A stretch of DNA of 64,000 bases, taken from contig NZ_SOCT01000015.1 in assembly GCF_004364435.1 (NCBI RefSeq), positions 1-64,000 on the forward strand, read 5' to 3'. The stretch comes from Pseudomonas sp. LP_7_YM (lineage in GTDB: Bacteria; Pseudomonadota; Gammaproteobacteria; Pseudomonadales; Pseudomonadaceae). This document shows positions 8,848-17,894 of the stretch, piece by piece. The translations under genes and the position numbers were made by a program. The notes beneath the pieces were generated by a model. That model saw nothing but the letters and a program-made list of their open reading frames with translations. It made no database searches and was not told the DNA's origin. Each line of letters opens with the position of its first letter. Within the stretch, counting starts at the first letter, position 1.

Positions 8848-8865
8848 CTGGCACCAATGTGCCAG
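8848..8865 (-). terminator. Hairpin between roxR and the ABC transporter gene
   Basis: CTGGCAC-CAAT-GTGCCAG, a perfect 7-bp stem about 50 bases past the roxR stop. There is no T-run, so it may be a partial terminator or an RNA-stabilising stem. Confidence 0.4.
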
Positions 8866-8915
8866 ACCCCACACACGGTCTTCCATGAAGAAATCTTTAA
8901 TGTGGCGATCCCTGA

Positions 8916-9476
8916 TTAACGACGGACCGGTCGCTTCTGCAACTTGCGCTGAAGCGTTCTGCGATGCATACCCAACGCCCGCGCTGTCGCCGAAATGTTG
9001 CCCTCGTGCTCGGTGAGCACCCGCTGAATGTGTTCCCACTGCAAGCGATCCACGGACATCGGGTTTTCCGGCACCAGCGTATCCAGATCGGCATGCTCGG
9101 AGAGCAATGCGGCCAGCACATCGTCGGCGTCGGCTGGCTTGCACAGGTAATTGCAGGCGCCGCGCTTGATGGCTTCGACCGCAGTGGCGATGCTCGAATA
9201 ACCGGTCAGTATCAGGACACGCATTTCAGGGTCCAGTTCCAGCAGCTTGGGCAACAGCACCAGACCGGAGTCGCCCTCCATTTTCAGATCGACCGCGGCG
9301 TAGTCAGGAAGATCGTCCTGGGCCAGCTTCAAGCCTGCTTCGGCGGAACTGGCGGTGCTGACGCGAAAACCGCGACGGGCCATGGCCCTGGCCATGACGC
9401 GGGTGAAGGTGGCATCGTCATCCACCAGCAACAGGTGCGGCAACTCTTCGCCTTCGGCCTGGATTTCATCAGTCAT
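8916..9476 (-). CDS. roxR: Redox response regulator RoxR (RegA/PrrA/ActR family)
   Basis: Two-domain regulator of 186 residues. The receiver has the acidic pair in LLLVDDDATF (19-21), the phospho-acceptor Asp63 in AAVDLKMEGDSG, the conserved Thr/Ser region LILTGYSS and Lys in YLCKPAD. A short linker leads to a Fis-type helix-turn-helix (ISATARALGMHRRTLQRKLQ) at the C-terminus, as in RegA. The ATG overlaps the roxS stop by four bases, so the pair is translationally coupled. In pseudomonads RoxSR controls respiratory oxidases and the response to cyanide and redox state. Ortholog naming rests on family and on gene order next to the dpp locus. Confidence 0.92.
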   Translation of the reverse strand: MTDEIQAEGEELPHLLLVDDDATFTRVMARAMARRGFRVSTASSAEAGLKLAQDDLPDYAAVDLKMEGDSGLVLLPKLLELDPEMRVLILTGYSSIATAVEAIKRGACNYLCKPADADDVLAALLSEHADLDTLVPENPMSVDRLQWEHIQRVLTEHEGNISATARALGMHRRTLQRKLQKRPVRR

Positions 9477-10732
9477 ACTTCATCTCCTGTTGCGTTACGT
9501 GGCAGGCGCAGCTCGGTGAGCGTGCCGCCTTCCTCGTGAGGATAGAGTCTTACCGAGCCGCCCGCGCGGGTAACGCTGGCTTTGCTCAGGAACAGGCCCA
9601 GGCCGAAGCCCTTGCCCTTGGTGGTAAAAAACGGTTTGCCGATCTGTTCCGCCACGGCCAACGGTACGCCTGCGCCGTGGTCGCGGATGCTGATGCTGAT
9701 CTCCGCAACGCTCCAGTCCAAGTTGACTTCCAGCCCCTCAGGGCAGGCATCGGCAGCATTGTTCAGCAAGTTGAGCAGGGCCTGGGTCAGATCGGGAGGT
9801 GGAGCGACCATCGGTACTTCGCCCTGGCCCACACGCTGGAAGCGATAACTGGCTTCAGGCCGCATGAGGTGCCAGCGATTGAGCGCCTGATCAAGCCAGC
9901 GGGTGACTGTCTGCTCCTGCACGGACAGACGTCGATTGGCCTCGGCGGCACGCACCAGCTGCTGCAGGGTTTCCTTGCACAGCTTGACCTGATCCTGCAG
10001 CACCGAGAGGTCTTCCTGCAGCGCGGGGTCCTTATGGTCCTGCTGCATCTCCTTGAGCAGCACGCTCATGGTCGCAAGCGGCGTGCCCAGTTCGTGGGCA
10101 GCACCCGCGGCTTCGGTAGCCACGGCCAGCAGTTGCTGATCCCGGGCGCCCTCTTCCCGGCGTAACGCGCGCATCTGTTCCTGACGGCGCAGTTCTTCGG
10201 CCATACGTGCGGCAAAGAAGGTAATGACCCCGGCAGCCAGCGCGAAGCTCAGCCACATCCCGTAGATCTGCATCTTCTCGCGTGCAATGGCGAAGGGTTC
10301 CAGCGGATAGAAATTGGCGAGCATCAGGGTGTACAGCGCCAGGGCGATGCCGGACAGGATCAGCGAATAGCGCCATGGCAAGGTCACCGCAGCGATGGTT
10401 AACGGCACCAGATAATAGGAAACGAACGGGTTGGTCGACCCGCCGGAAAAGTACAGTAGCGCGCTGTGGATAAACAGGTCGAATGCCAGCTGGACAGCAT
10501 ATTCGAGCTCAGTGACCGGCCACGACGTGCGCAGCCTGATCGCCGTCAACAGGCACACGATTGCGGAACATCCAAGCGTGATGTCCAGTTGCAGCCAGGG
10601 CAGCGGCAGCAGGTTGAACAGATAGGCGAACCCGACCGAACCGGCCTGGGCGCCCAGTACCAGAATGCGGACGAACGTCAGTCGCCAGAGGTTCTGGCGC
10701 GTGGCAGAGAGTAGTTGTACGGGGGCGAGCAT
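9473..10732 (-). CDS. roxS: Redox sensor histidine kinase RoxS (RegB/PrrB family)
   Basis: Inner-membrane sensor kinase of 419 residues from ATG 10732, chosen because AGGAG sits seven bases upstream; the longer open frame has no family match. About six membrane segments occupy residues 20-175. The ubiquinone-sensing motif GGSTNPF is intact at 97-103. The H-box carries His213 in AAHELGTPLA, and the conserved redox-type cysteine is at 252 (VKLCKET). The ATP-binding part has GFGLGLFLSKA near the C-terminus. It phosphorylates the coupled RoxR. Divergent from the SIMPL-domain gene, with 262 bases of shared upstream DNA. Confidence 0.93.
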   Translation of the reverse strand: MLAPVQLLSATRQNLWRLTFVRILVLGAQAGSVGFAYLFNLLPLPWLQLDITLGCSAIVCLLTAIRLRTSWPVTELEYAVQLAFDLFIHSALLYFSGGSTNPFVSYYLVPLTIAAVTLPWRYSLILSGIALALYTLMLANFYPLEPFAIAREKMQIYGMWLSFALAAGVITFFAARMAEELRRQEQMRALRREEGARDQQLLAVATEAAGAAHELGTPLATMSVLLKEMQQDHKDPALQEDLSVLQDQVKLCKETLQQLVRAAEANRRLSVQEQTVTRWLDQALNRWHLMRPEASYRFQRVGQGEVPMVAPPPDLTQALLNLLNNAADACPEGLEVNLDWSVAEISISIRDHGAGVPLAVAEQIGKPFFTTKGKGFGLGLFLSKASVTRAGGSVRLYPHEEGGTLTELRLPRNATGDEV

Positions 10733-10994
10733 GAGCTCTCCTGATGAGCGCTCCAGGCGAATCGCAGGGAGTATAACCAATGCGACGCGGCTTTCCGTTA
10801 AAGAGCGGCAAAGTGCGTCAAAGCGCCACAGCGTTAGCGTAGAATGCCCCCGCCTAAGGCCAGCCCCATGAGGTGGATTCTCGCCTGGAACAAGCCCCTT
10901 GAAATACAGTCTCATGGGCATCCGTCCGGCATGCCTCGCGCAGCCACCATGCCGTGCAGCCACGTCCAACGGCTCGCCAAACAAGGAGTTTCAC

Positions 10995-11711
10995 ATGTCC
11001 AGCCTTCGCTCCACCGCCACATTACTTACCCTTGGCGCTGCGACGCTTGCCAGTGCCTGCGTCATGGCCGACGACGTTCATTACAATCAGATCTCCGTAC
11101 GCGCCGAGGTCAATCAGGAGGTCCAACGGGACCTCATGACCGTCACCGTCTACACCGAGTCGCAGGATACCGACCCGGCCAAACTGGCCGCGGGGGTTAC
11201 CGAAACCCTCAACAAGGCATTGGACCAGGCGCGTCAGATCAAGGATGTCACCATTCGCCAGGGCAGCCGCAACAGCTATCCGGTCTACGACGACAAGGGC
11301 CAGAAGATCACCGGTTGGCGCGAGCGTGCCGAGATTCGCCTCGAAAGCCCCAACTTCGCCGCCCTGTCCAAGTTGACCGGCGAACTGCTGGGCAGCGACA
11401 TGAAAATGGGCGGCATGGACTTCTCCATCTCCAACCCGGCACGCAAAGCGAGCGAAGACACCTTGCTCAAGGACGCCGTCACAGCCTTTAAGGCCCGCGC
11501 ACAACTGGTCACCGATGCCCTCGGCGGCAGCGGCTACAAACTGGTCAACCTCAACCTCAATACATCGGGCTACCCGCAGCCTTACTTGCGTGCGCCGGTC
11601 ATGATGATGAAAGCCGCCCGCGCCGATGCCGCGCCCACGCCTGATGTCGAAGCGGGCACCAGCCAGGTCAGCGTTACCGCAGATGGCGTCATTGAAGTTT
11701 CCATCCCCTGA
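10995..11711 (+). CDS. Periplasmic SIMPL-domain (DUF541) protein
   Basis: 238 residues from ATG 10995, which has AGGAG seven bases upstream; the frame is open for 32 further codons but these lack a start signal. A signal peptide occupies about 1-25 (LLTLGAATLASACVMADD), so the product is exported. The rest is one SIMPL/DUF541 domain, with the usual VRAEVNQEV opening and the TVTVYTESQDTDP strand. Relatives such as E. coli YggE and the BP26 antigen are implicated in oxidative stress tolerance, but no catalytic activity is established. A position between roxS and the dpp genes is conserved in pseudomonads. Confidence 0.85.
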   Translation: MSSLRSTATLLTLGAATLASACVMADDVHYNQISVRAEVNQEVQRDLMTVTVYTESQDTDPAKLAAGVTETLNKALDQARQIKDVTIRQGSRNSYPVYDDKGQKITGWRERAEIRLESPNFAALSKLTGELLGSDMKMGGMDFSISNPARKASEDTLLKDAVTAFKARAQLVTDALGGSGYKLVNLNLNTSGYPQPYLRAPVMMMKAARADAAPTPDVEAGTSQVSVTADGVIEVSIP

Positions 11712-11719
11712 TCCAACAC

Positions 11720-11743
11720 CAGCGGCAGCCGAGGCTGCCGCTG
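11720..11743 (+). terminator. Hairpin terminator of the SIMPL gene
   Basis: CAGCGGCAGCC-GA-GGCTGCCGCTG, a perfect 11-bp stem nine bases past the stop codon. It is strong and well placed but lacks a T-run. Confidence 0.6.
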
Positions 11744-11758
11744 ATACCAGCCCCCTCG

Positions 11759-11768
11759 CCCCCCCCCC
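11759..11768. repeat. Homopolymeric C10 tract
   Basis: Ten consecutive C residues in the intergenic region, about 215 bases upstream of the phcA-like gene. Long G/C runs are prone to slippage, but this one is far from the start codon and no promoter element is obvious around it. Confidence 0.7.
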
Positions 11769-11984
11769 GCGTTTAGCCTTACCACATAGCGCCTTCTTTC
11801 CTGACGGGTCAGCGAGTCCTACGTCTGGCGAAGCCGTGGCTGATATTCACGTCCCCCGCAATACATAGAATCAACCCCCGAACCACTCAATACCACTGCG
11901 TGTCTGGAGCGTCCGTTGTTCAAGCTCACGCTGATCAACGACGCCAGCCCAAGCGCTTATCAATGATTCAAGGAAGAATCCACC

Positions 11985-14147
11985 ATGGCTTTCCAATCCG
12001 CGACGTTACGCTCCCATGACCTGCCACAAAACGTACAGAGCACCTTTGCTCTCGACCTGCTAACCCAGATCGCAACCGATCTTTCAGGCGATGATTTCAG
12101 TCAGAGCATGGCGCGTATCTTTGACGAGGCGATTCCCGCGAGCATCTATAGGGCGTTGCAGAAACGCCTGATTGCGGGAGAAATCGAAAACCCGGCCATT
12201 CTGATCGGAGAAGGCGACTACCTCGCAGATTATGACAACCGTGAACGCGTGATCCGGATTCACTCTTCGGTGATTGAGAACGTTGTTCACAATGTTCGAA
12301 CCACCGAATTTCTGAACATCCTTCTGCATGAGTTCGGCCACCATCTTGACAACGTGCTGCGCCATGATTTCAGCGAGCACCTGGCCGATGAATCAATGCC
12401 GCTGAGTGAAGACGCCCCGGGCGAAGAAGGGGCGCGTTTCTCATTCTGGATGGCATGGCAGGGCAAGTTCGACAGCATCTATATCCGTATTGCCACCCTC
12501 CAGCGCCAGGAACACAACCAGGCTCAGGACATCACGGTGAACTGGGAAACCGCGCACAAAACCATCATTACGCGTTACGACGCTGGCCTGGGCAATACCG
12601 AGCACTATCACAGCCACCCCGACCGCGAAGCCTTCGAAGCAGGCGATGGGGACGACCACCATATGACCCACCTCGAGATCGAGGAGGTTCTGGCCAGAAG
12701 CAGCTTTTCACAGAGCGAGCGCAAAGCGGTGTATTTCGGCAACTGGCTGCGGGACTACTCGCAGCTGCTCGACCCAAAGATCGTTCGCTCCGTGGACATG
12801 CCCAAGAACTTCCCCGATGTCTTGTCTCGCGAGGCACTGACCAAAATCGTCGACATCCTGTCGATCAAACGGTTTGGTGAACTGCGTCAACGCGCACCCA
12901 ACCTGTTCACCGTCACCCCCGAACTCCTGGGGGTGTACCGCCCAAGCGAGCACATCGACAATCCGAAAAATACGGATTCACACGAGTTGGACCCTGCTAC
13001 ACGCGACCCTGATTTCGAACCGGTAGTGCTGCAGGGCGATCCACTGCTGGAGGTCGACTACCAAACCTCAATGAAACGCTACATCGAGCGCTCCGTGGAC
13101 TTCATGGAACGTGAACTGCGCACAACCCTCAATGAGCAGCACAGCCACACAGGCTTGCGCGCATTCGGTTCAGCGCTCCACGTACTCGAAGACTTCTTCG
13201 CTCACTCTAACTTCGTCGAGCTGGCTCTGATCAAGAACGGTTATTCCGACGTGCTGCCCTGGACCTCGCCGGCTGACTGCAAGGCCGGGCTGCCGCTTGT
13301 GACCGGAATGTTCGGATCGACAGACGTGCTGGCGAGCCTGGCGGGCCCCTTGGGCAAGATCCTCTTCTCGCTCGAAGACGTCACTTACATGCCTTTGAAA
13401 CCTGGTGACCGCAGCCCTCGTGAGCAAATACTGCTGATCCTGCTTCAGGAACATCACAATCCACGCTATCTGCAAATCTTCGAGGAGTTCCTGAGTGCCC
13501 GCGATGCCTGGATCGATCTGCCATTTGCCGCCTTTCTGCAGCGCTGTGCGGCTTACTTGCAAGGCGCTGCCGCTGTGCCGGGTAATGCCGTGGGTATTGT
13601 CATGAAAGATGTCCTCATGCTGTTCGGGGAAAACGTTGATGAATGGCAGACTCGGTATGGGCAGGACCCTCACGACAATGGTTCGACTGATCCAACTCAT
13701 TCGCAACTGGCCAAGGATCACGCCGAACACCCCCTGCATTTGCTGGCAGCATCGCTGGCCGCCCACGCCGTCAGGGATGTAGGCGATGCCATGGTGGAAT
13801 ATTGGGCCGGCAATGCAGATGCCGACCCAATCGCCGTGGCCCGGTCCTACTTCAAGCACCCTCAAGACACTGAGTGGCAGGATGAACGGGTTGAAACCTG
13901 GGCTGCAGAAAATCCACGGGAGGTGCGACGCAGCACCTCAAAAACCGAACTTTTCGAGATCAACAGGCAGCTGGCGATGACAGGCAGCAACGCGCTGGAA
14001 CAGATGAGGAGAGACAGCATCGCTTACCTTAACTTCATGCGTGGTGAGTTTCTCGACAAGGACTCTCCTCTCTGGGCGCTGATCAACCTGACCCCCGGCG
14101 GCGGCGGGTTGAAAACGCTGCTTCTGTTATTGGGCATTATTAAATAG
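11985..14147 (+). CDS. phcA: Het-C domain protein, PhcA-like, with N-terminal HEFGHH motif
   Basis: 720 residues, ATG with AGGAAG about nine bases upstream. Residues about 220-600 carry the Het-C fold known from the fungal heterokaryon-incompatibility protein: YFGNWLRDYSQLLDP (250-264) and GSALHVLEDFFAHSNFVE (395-412) are hallmark segments rich in metal-type His, Asp and Glu. PhcA of P. syringae is known to induce programmed cell death in Neurospora, which is the basis for the symbol. The N-terminal 150 residues contain LLHEFGHHLDN (113-123), an HExxH zinc-protease-like motif not part of Het-C; a partner ligand may lie in the His/Glu-rich stretch after it. The C-terminus ends in a short hydrophobic run after GGGG. 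No signal peptide is visible. The gene interrupts the conserved SIMPL-dpp order, which suggests insertion. Confidence 0.85.
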   Translation: MAFQSATLRSHDLPQNVQSTFALDLLTQIATDLSGDDFSQSMARIFDEAIPASIYRALQKRLIAGEIENPAILIGEGDYLADYDNRERVIRIHSSVIENVVHNVRTTEFLNILLHEFGHHLDNVLRHDFSEHLADESMPLSEDAPGEEGARFSFWMAWQGKFDSIYIRIATLQRQEHNQAQDITVNWETAHKTIITRYDAGLGNTEHYHSHPDREAFEAGDGDDHHMTHLEIEEVLARSSFSQSERKAVYFGNWLRDYSQLLDPKIVRSVDMPKNFPDVLSREALTKIVDILSIKRFGELRQRAPNLFTVTPELLGVYRPSEHIDNPKNTDSHELDPATRDPDFEPVVLQGDPLLEVDYQTSMKRYIERSVDFMERELRTTLNEQHSHTGLRAFGSALHVLEDFFAHSNFVELALIKNGYSDVLPWTSPADCKAGLPLVTGMFGSTDVLASLAGPLGKILFSLEDVTYMPLKPGDRSPREQILLILLQEHHNPRYLQIFEEFLSARDAWIDLPFAAFLQRCAAYLQGAAAVPGNAVGIVMKDVLMLFGENVDEWQTRYGQDPHDNGSTDPTHSQLAKDHAEHPLHLLAASLAAHAVRDVGDAMVEYWAGNADADPIAVARSYFKHPQDTEWQDERVETWAAENPREVRRSTSKTELFEINRQLAMTGSNALEQMRRDSIAYLNFMRGEFLDKDSPLWALINLTPGGGGLKTLLLLLGIIK

Positions 14148-14252
14148 ATCTATCGGGCTTCTTGTACGGCCTCTCATGGGTACGGCATTCTGCGCTGTCG
14201 TTCATCACTCGATGATTTTCAGGCACGAATGCCGCATTTTTATGAGGTCTAC

Positions 14253-15851
14253 ATGGAGAACACCGTCAAACCCTTGCTTCTGGCTGCTGCAATGGCCCTC
14301 TGTGTGCCATCGGTGCATGCCGCCAGCACCCTGGTGTATTGCTCCGAAGCGAGCCCCGCTGGTTTCGATCCGAGCCAGTACACCAGCGGCACCGAGTTCG
14401 ATGCTTCAGCCGAAACTGTTTTCAACCGCCTGACCCAGTTCAAGCGCGGCGGCACTGAAGTGGAACCGGGGCTGGCCACCCAATGGGAGGTTTCCGAAGA
14501 CGGCCTGACTTATACGTTCCATTTGCGCCAAGGCGTGAAGTTCCACACCACCGACTACTTCAAGCCCTCGCGCGAATTCAACGCTGACGACGTGCTGTTC
14601 ACCTTCAACCGCCTGCTCAACGCCGACGATTCGTTCCGAAAGGCCTATCCGTCCGAATCGCCGTACTTCACCGACATGGACATGAACAAAACCATCAAGC
14701 AGGTGGAGAAGGTCGATGAGCAGACAGTCAGGTTCCATCTGAACAATATCGACGCTGCATTCATTCAGAACCTGGCCATGAGCTTCGCCTCGATTCAGTC
14801 CGCCGAATACGCCGCGCAACTGCTTAAGGAAGGCAAGGCCGAGGAGATCAATCAAAAGCCCGTTGGCACCGGCCCGTTCGTGTTCAAACGCTATCAAAAA
14901 GACGCACAGATCCGCTTCGTCGGCAACAAGGACTACTGGAAACCAGAGGATGTGAAGCTCGACAACCTAATCTTCTCGATCAATACCGACGCCGCCACAC
15001 GCTTGCAGAAACTCAAGGCCAACGAGTGCCAGATCAGCGGCTACCCACGGCCGGAGGACATCGCCGAAGCACAGAAAGATCCGAACCTGAAGGTGTTGAG
15101 TCAGGCTGGCTTTAACCTGGGCTTTTTGGCCTACAACGTGACCCACCCGCCGCTTGACCAGCTCAAGGTGCGTCAGGCGCTGGACATGGCCATCGACAAG
15201 CCGGCCATTATAAAGGCGGTCTACCAGGGCGCAGGTCAACTCGCACAAAACGCCTTACCACCTGCGCAATGGGGCTATGATCCGAACATCAAGGACGCAC
15301 CTTATGACCCCACAAAAGCCAAACAACTGCTCAAGGAAGCTGGCGTAGCACCGGGCACGCAGATCAACCTGTGGGCGATGACCGTGCAGCGCGCTTCCAA
15401 CCCGAATGCGCGCATGTCGGCACAAATGATCCAGTCCGACTGGGCGAAGATTGGCATCAAGGCCAACATCGTCAGCTACGAATGGGGCGAGTACATCAAG
15501 CGCGCCAAGGCCGGCGAACACGATGTGATGATCTATGGCTGGACCGGTGACAATGGGGATCCGGACAACTGGCTCGGCGTGCTCTACAGCTGCGCGGCGG
15601 TCAAGGGCAGCAACTATGCGAAATGGTGCAACCCGGCGTACGACAAGCTGGTCACCCAGGCCAAGCTGACCAGCAACCGTGATGAGCGCATCAAGCTGTA
15701 TCAGCAGGCGCAGATCATTCTGAAAAACGACGTACCGATCACTCCGATTGCCAATTCCAAGGTGTTCCAGCCCATGCGTAAAGAGGTGCATGACTTCAAG
15801 CTCAGTCCGTTTGGCCTGACGCCCTTTTATGGGGTGAGCGTGGCCAAATAG
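14253..15851 (+). CDS. dppA1: Dipeptide ABC transporter substrate-binding protein (first DppA paralogue)
   Basis: 532-residue periplasmic binding protein of the SBP_bac_5 (DppA/OppA) family. Start ATG 14253 has GAGG six bases upstream and opens a signal peptide (about 1-24, ending VHAAS). Family landmarks: LVYCSEASPAGFDP at the mature N-terminus, GLTYTFHLRQGVKFH (about 83-97), the GTGPFVFKRYQKD block and the C-terminal GWTGDNGDPDNWL segment. It delivers di- or oligopeptides to DppBCDF encoded downstream. It is the first of four paralogues; in P. aeruginosa the equivalent set differs in peptide preference. The numbering follows position only. Confidence 0.88.
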   Translation: MENTVKPLLLAAAMALCVPSVHAASTLVYCSEASPAGFDPSQYTSGTEFDASAETVFNRLTQFKRGGTEVEPGLATQWEVSEDGLTYTFHLRQGVKFHTTDYFKPSREFNADDVLFTFNRLLNADDSFRKAYPSESPYFTDMDMNKTIKQVEKVDEQTVRFHLNNIDAAFIQNLAMSFASIQSAEYAAQLLKEGKAEEINQKPVGTGPFVFKRYQKDAQIRFVGNKDYWKPEDVKLDNLIFSINTDAATRLQKLKANECQISGYPRPEDIAEAQKDPNLKVLSQAGFNLGFLAYNVTHPPLDQLKVRQALDMAIDKPAIIKAVYQGAGQLAQNALPPAQWGYDPNIKDAPYDPTKAKQLLKEAGVAPGTQINLWAMTVQRASNPNARMSAQMIQSDWAKIGIKANIVSYEWGEYIKRAKAGEHDVMIYGWTGDNGDPDNWLGVLYSCAAVKGSNYAKWCNPAYDKLVTQAKLTSNRDERIKLYQQAQIILKNDVPITPIANSKVFQPMRKEVHDFKLSPFGLTPFYGVSVAK

Positions 15852-15895
15852 CCCCACTGAAAAGCAACAGCAAAGTAACACTCACGATACAAACG

Positions 15896-15922
15896 GGTGC
15901 ATTCGCAACGTTGCGATGCACC
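15896..15922 (+). terminator. Palindromic hairpin after the first dppA
   Basis: GGTGCA-(TT)-CGCAACGTTGCG-A-TGCACC folds into a nearly perfect 27-base hairpin about 45 bases past the stop. It contains the 12-bp palindrome CGCAACGTTGCG. No T-run follows, so it may be a partial terminator, an mRNA-stabilising stem or a regulator site. Confidence 0.5.
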
Positions 15923-16082
15923 TTAAAAGCGCAACAAAGATATCGATATGCGACACGCAAACGTTCAACAGCGTCAGAACTTATACTTTTGCGACATTCC
16001 TGTACGTTCGTGCCACTCTTTGACACTTGAGAGACGTCAGCATCTTGCTTTGGGTATGGCGCCTGCATAAGTATCCGCGGGA

Positions 16083-16099
16083 ACGACCTATAAGGTCGT
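16083..16099 (+). promoter_or_regulatory. Short inverted repeat upstream of the second dppA
   Basis: ACGACCT-ATA-AGGTCGT, a perfect 7-bp repeat 37 bases before the start codon, in the probable 5' leader. It could be an operator or an RNA stem; no family is recognised. Confidence 0.4.
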
Positions 16100-16135
16100 A
16101 CCCTCAACCAAAAAATGACAACAACTGAGGCCACC

Positions 16136-17764
16136 ATGCTCAAAAAAGCGGTCATTCCGTTTCTACTCGGCGCAGGTTTGATCGCCAGCGCTCCCTTCGC
16201 TCAAGCAGCATCGAACCTGGTGTTCTGTTCTGAAGGCAGCCCCGCTGGTTTCGACCCAGGTCAATACACCACCGGCACCGACTTCGACGCTTCGGCCGAA
16301 ACCGTTTTCAACCGTTTGAGCCAGTTCGAACGAGGCGGCACCGCTGTTATTCCAGGCCTGGCCACCAGCTGGGACGTCTCCCCGGACGGCCTGAGCTACA
16401 CTTTCCACCTGCGTGAAGGTGTCAAGTTCCACACCACGCCCTATTTCAAACCCACCCGTGCCTTCAATGCCGACGACGTGTTGTTTACGTTCAACCGCAT
16501 GATCAACAAGGACGATCCGTTCCGTAAGGCGTACCCGACCGAATTCCCGTACTTCACCGACATGGCGATGGACACCAACATCACCAAGATCGAGAAGATT
16601 GACGATCACACGGTCAAGATGACCCTGGGCGTGGTGGACGCAGCGTTCATTCAGAACCTGGCCATGAGCTTTGCCTCGATTCAGTCAGCTGAATACGCCG
16701 CCCAATTGCTCAAGCAAGGCAAGCCGGAAGAAATCAACCAGAAGCCGATCGGCACCGGTCCTTTCGTATTCAAGAGCTACCAGAAAGACTCCAACATCCG
16801 TTTCACCGGAAACAAGGACTACTGGAAGCCTGAAGACGTCAAAGTCGACAATCTGATTTTCGCCATCACCACCGACGCTTCGGTTCGCATGCAGAAGCTG
16901 AAGAAGAACGAATGCCAGGTCACCGATTACCCGCGTCCTGCCGATCTGGCGCCGTTGAAGGCCGACCCTGCGCTGAAGATGCCTGATCAGGCAGGCTTCA
17001 ACCTGGGTTACATCGCCTACAACGTGATGCCGAAAATCAAGGGTGACGATAAGCCGAACCCGCTGGCAGACCTGAAAGTGCGTCAGGCACTGGACATGGC
17101 CGTCGACAAGAAAGCCATCATCGAGGCGGTGTATCAGGGCGCAGGCCAACTGGCTGTCAACGCCATGCCGCCGACTCAGTGGTCTTACGACAAAACCATC
17201 AAGGACGCGCCATACGATGTCGTCAAAGCCAAGGACCTGCTCAAGAAAGCCGGCGTGAAGGAAGGTACCGAAATCACCCTGTGGGCGATGCCGGTTCAGC
17301 GTCCGTATAACCCGAACGCCAAGCTGATGGCCGAGATGCTGCAGAACGACTGGAAGAAGATCGGCATCAACGCCAAGATCGTCTCCTATGAGTGGGGCGA
17401 GTACATCAAGCGCGCCAAGGCGGGTGAAAACGGCGCCATGCTGATTGGCTGGAGCGGCGACAACGGTGACCCGGACAACTGGCTGGGCACCCTGTTCGGC
17501 TGTGACGCAATGAACGGCAACAACTTCGCCAAATGGTGTGACAAACCTTTCGACAAGCTGATCCACGAAGCCAAGGAAACCACCGACCAGGCCAAGCGCA
17601 CCGAGCTGTACGAACAGGCTCAGCACTTGCTCAAGGATGCCGTACCAATGACTCCGATTGCGCACTCCACTGTTTATCAGCCAATGCGCAAGGAAGTTCA
17701 GGACTTCAAGATCAGCCCATTCGGTCTGAACTCGTTCTACGGCGTGAGCGTCAGCGGTAAGTAA
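16136..17764 (+). CDS. dppA2: Dipeptide ABC transporter substrate-binding protein (second DppA paralogue)
   Basis: 542 residues from ATG 16136 (GAGG six bases upstream). Signal peptide about 1-24 (LLGAGLIASAPFAQAAS). Close to the first and third paralogues throughout, with LVFCSEGSPAGFDPGQYTTG at the mature N-terminus, GTGPFVFKSYQKD and the C-terminal GWSGDNGDPDNWLGTL. It has a short insertion near residues 300-310 (MPKIKGDDKPNPLADLK) where the others have a tight turn, which lies close to the lobe that handles the ligand and could shift specificity. It has its own leader and a hairpin at its 3' end, so it may be expressed separately from its neighbours. Confidence 0.88.
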   Translation: MLKKAVIPFLLGAGLIASAPFAQAASNLVFCSEGSPAGFDPGQYTTGTDFDASAETVFNRLSQFERGGTAVIPGLATSWDVSPDGLSYTFHLREGVKFHTTPYFKPTRAFNADDVLFTFNRMINKDDPFRKAYPTEFPYFTDMAMDTNITKIEKIDDHTVKMTLGVVDAAFIQNLAMSFASIQSAEYAAQLLKQGKPEEINQKPIGTGPFVFKSYQKDSNIRFTGNKDYWKPEDVKVDNLIFAITTDASVRMQKLKKNECQVTDYPRPADLAPLKADPALKMPDQAGFNLGYIAYNVMPKIKGDDKPNPLADLKVRQALDMAVDKKAIIEAVYQGAGQLAVNAMPPTQWSYDKTIKDAPYDVVKAKDLLKKAGVKEGTEITLWAMPVQRPYNPNAKLMAEMLQNDWKKIGINAKIVSYEWGEYIKRAKAGENGAMLIGWSGDNGDPDNWLGTLFGCDAMNGNNFAKWCDKPFDKLIHEAKETTDQAKRTELYEQAQHLLKDAVPMTPIAHSTVYQPMRKEVQDFKISPFGLNSFYGVSVSGK

Positions 17765-17783
17765 CACTTCTACATGACTTCAT

Positions 17784-17811
17784 GGTCGCGATCCCTTCAG
17801 GTGTCGCGACC
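17784..17811 (+). terminator. Hairpin terminator after the second dppA
   Basis: GGTCGCGA and TCGCGACC form a perfect 8-bp stem around a 12-base loop, 20 bases past the stop. The following GTGTCGTTATG has no strong T-run. Confidence 0.55.
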
Positions 17812-17843
17812 GTGTCGTTATGTGCGTGCCTGCTGAATGAAAA

Positions 17844-17894
17844 TGAATATCGTTAGATGAGTACGAGAAAGAATTTTCCTACTAACGATATTCA
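17844..17894. repeat. 13-bp perfect inverted repeat between dppA paralogues
   Basis: TGAATATCGTTAG at 17844-17856 and its exact reverse complement at 17882-17894, separated by 25 bases. The flanking DNA (17812-18082) is AT-rich with no gene. In P. aeruginosa the psdR-mdpA pair lies at this point. The repeat could be an operator pair, or a scar left by an insertion or deletion. Confidence 0.65.

Noticed and set aside
16685..17767. 360-codon antisense frame over the second dppA
   Set aside because: High-GC antisense shadow of a conserved binding protein gene.
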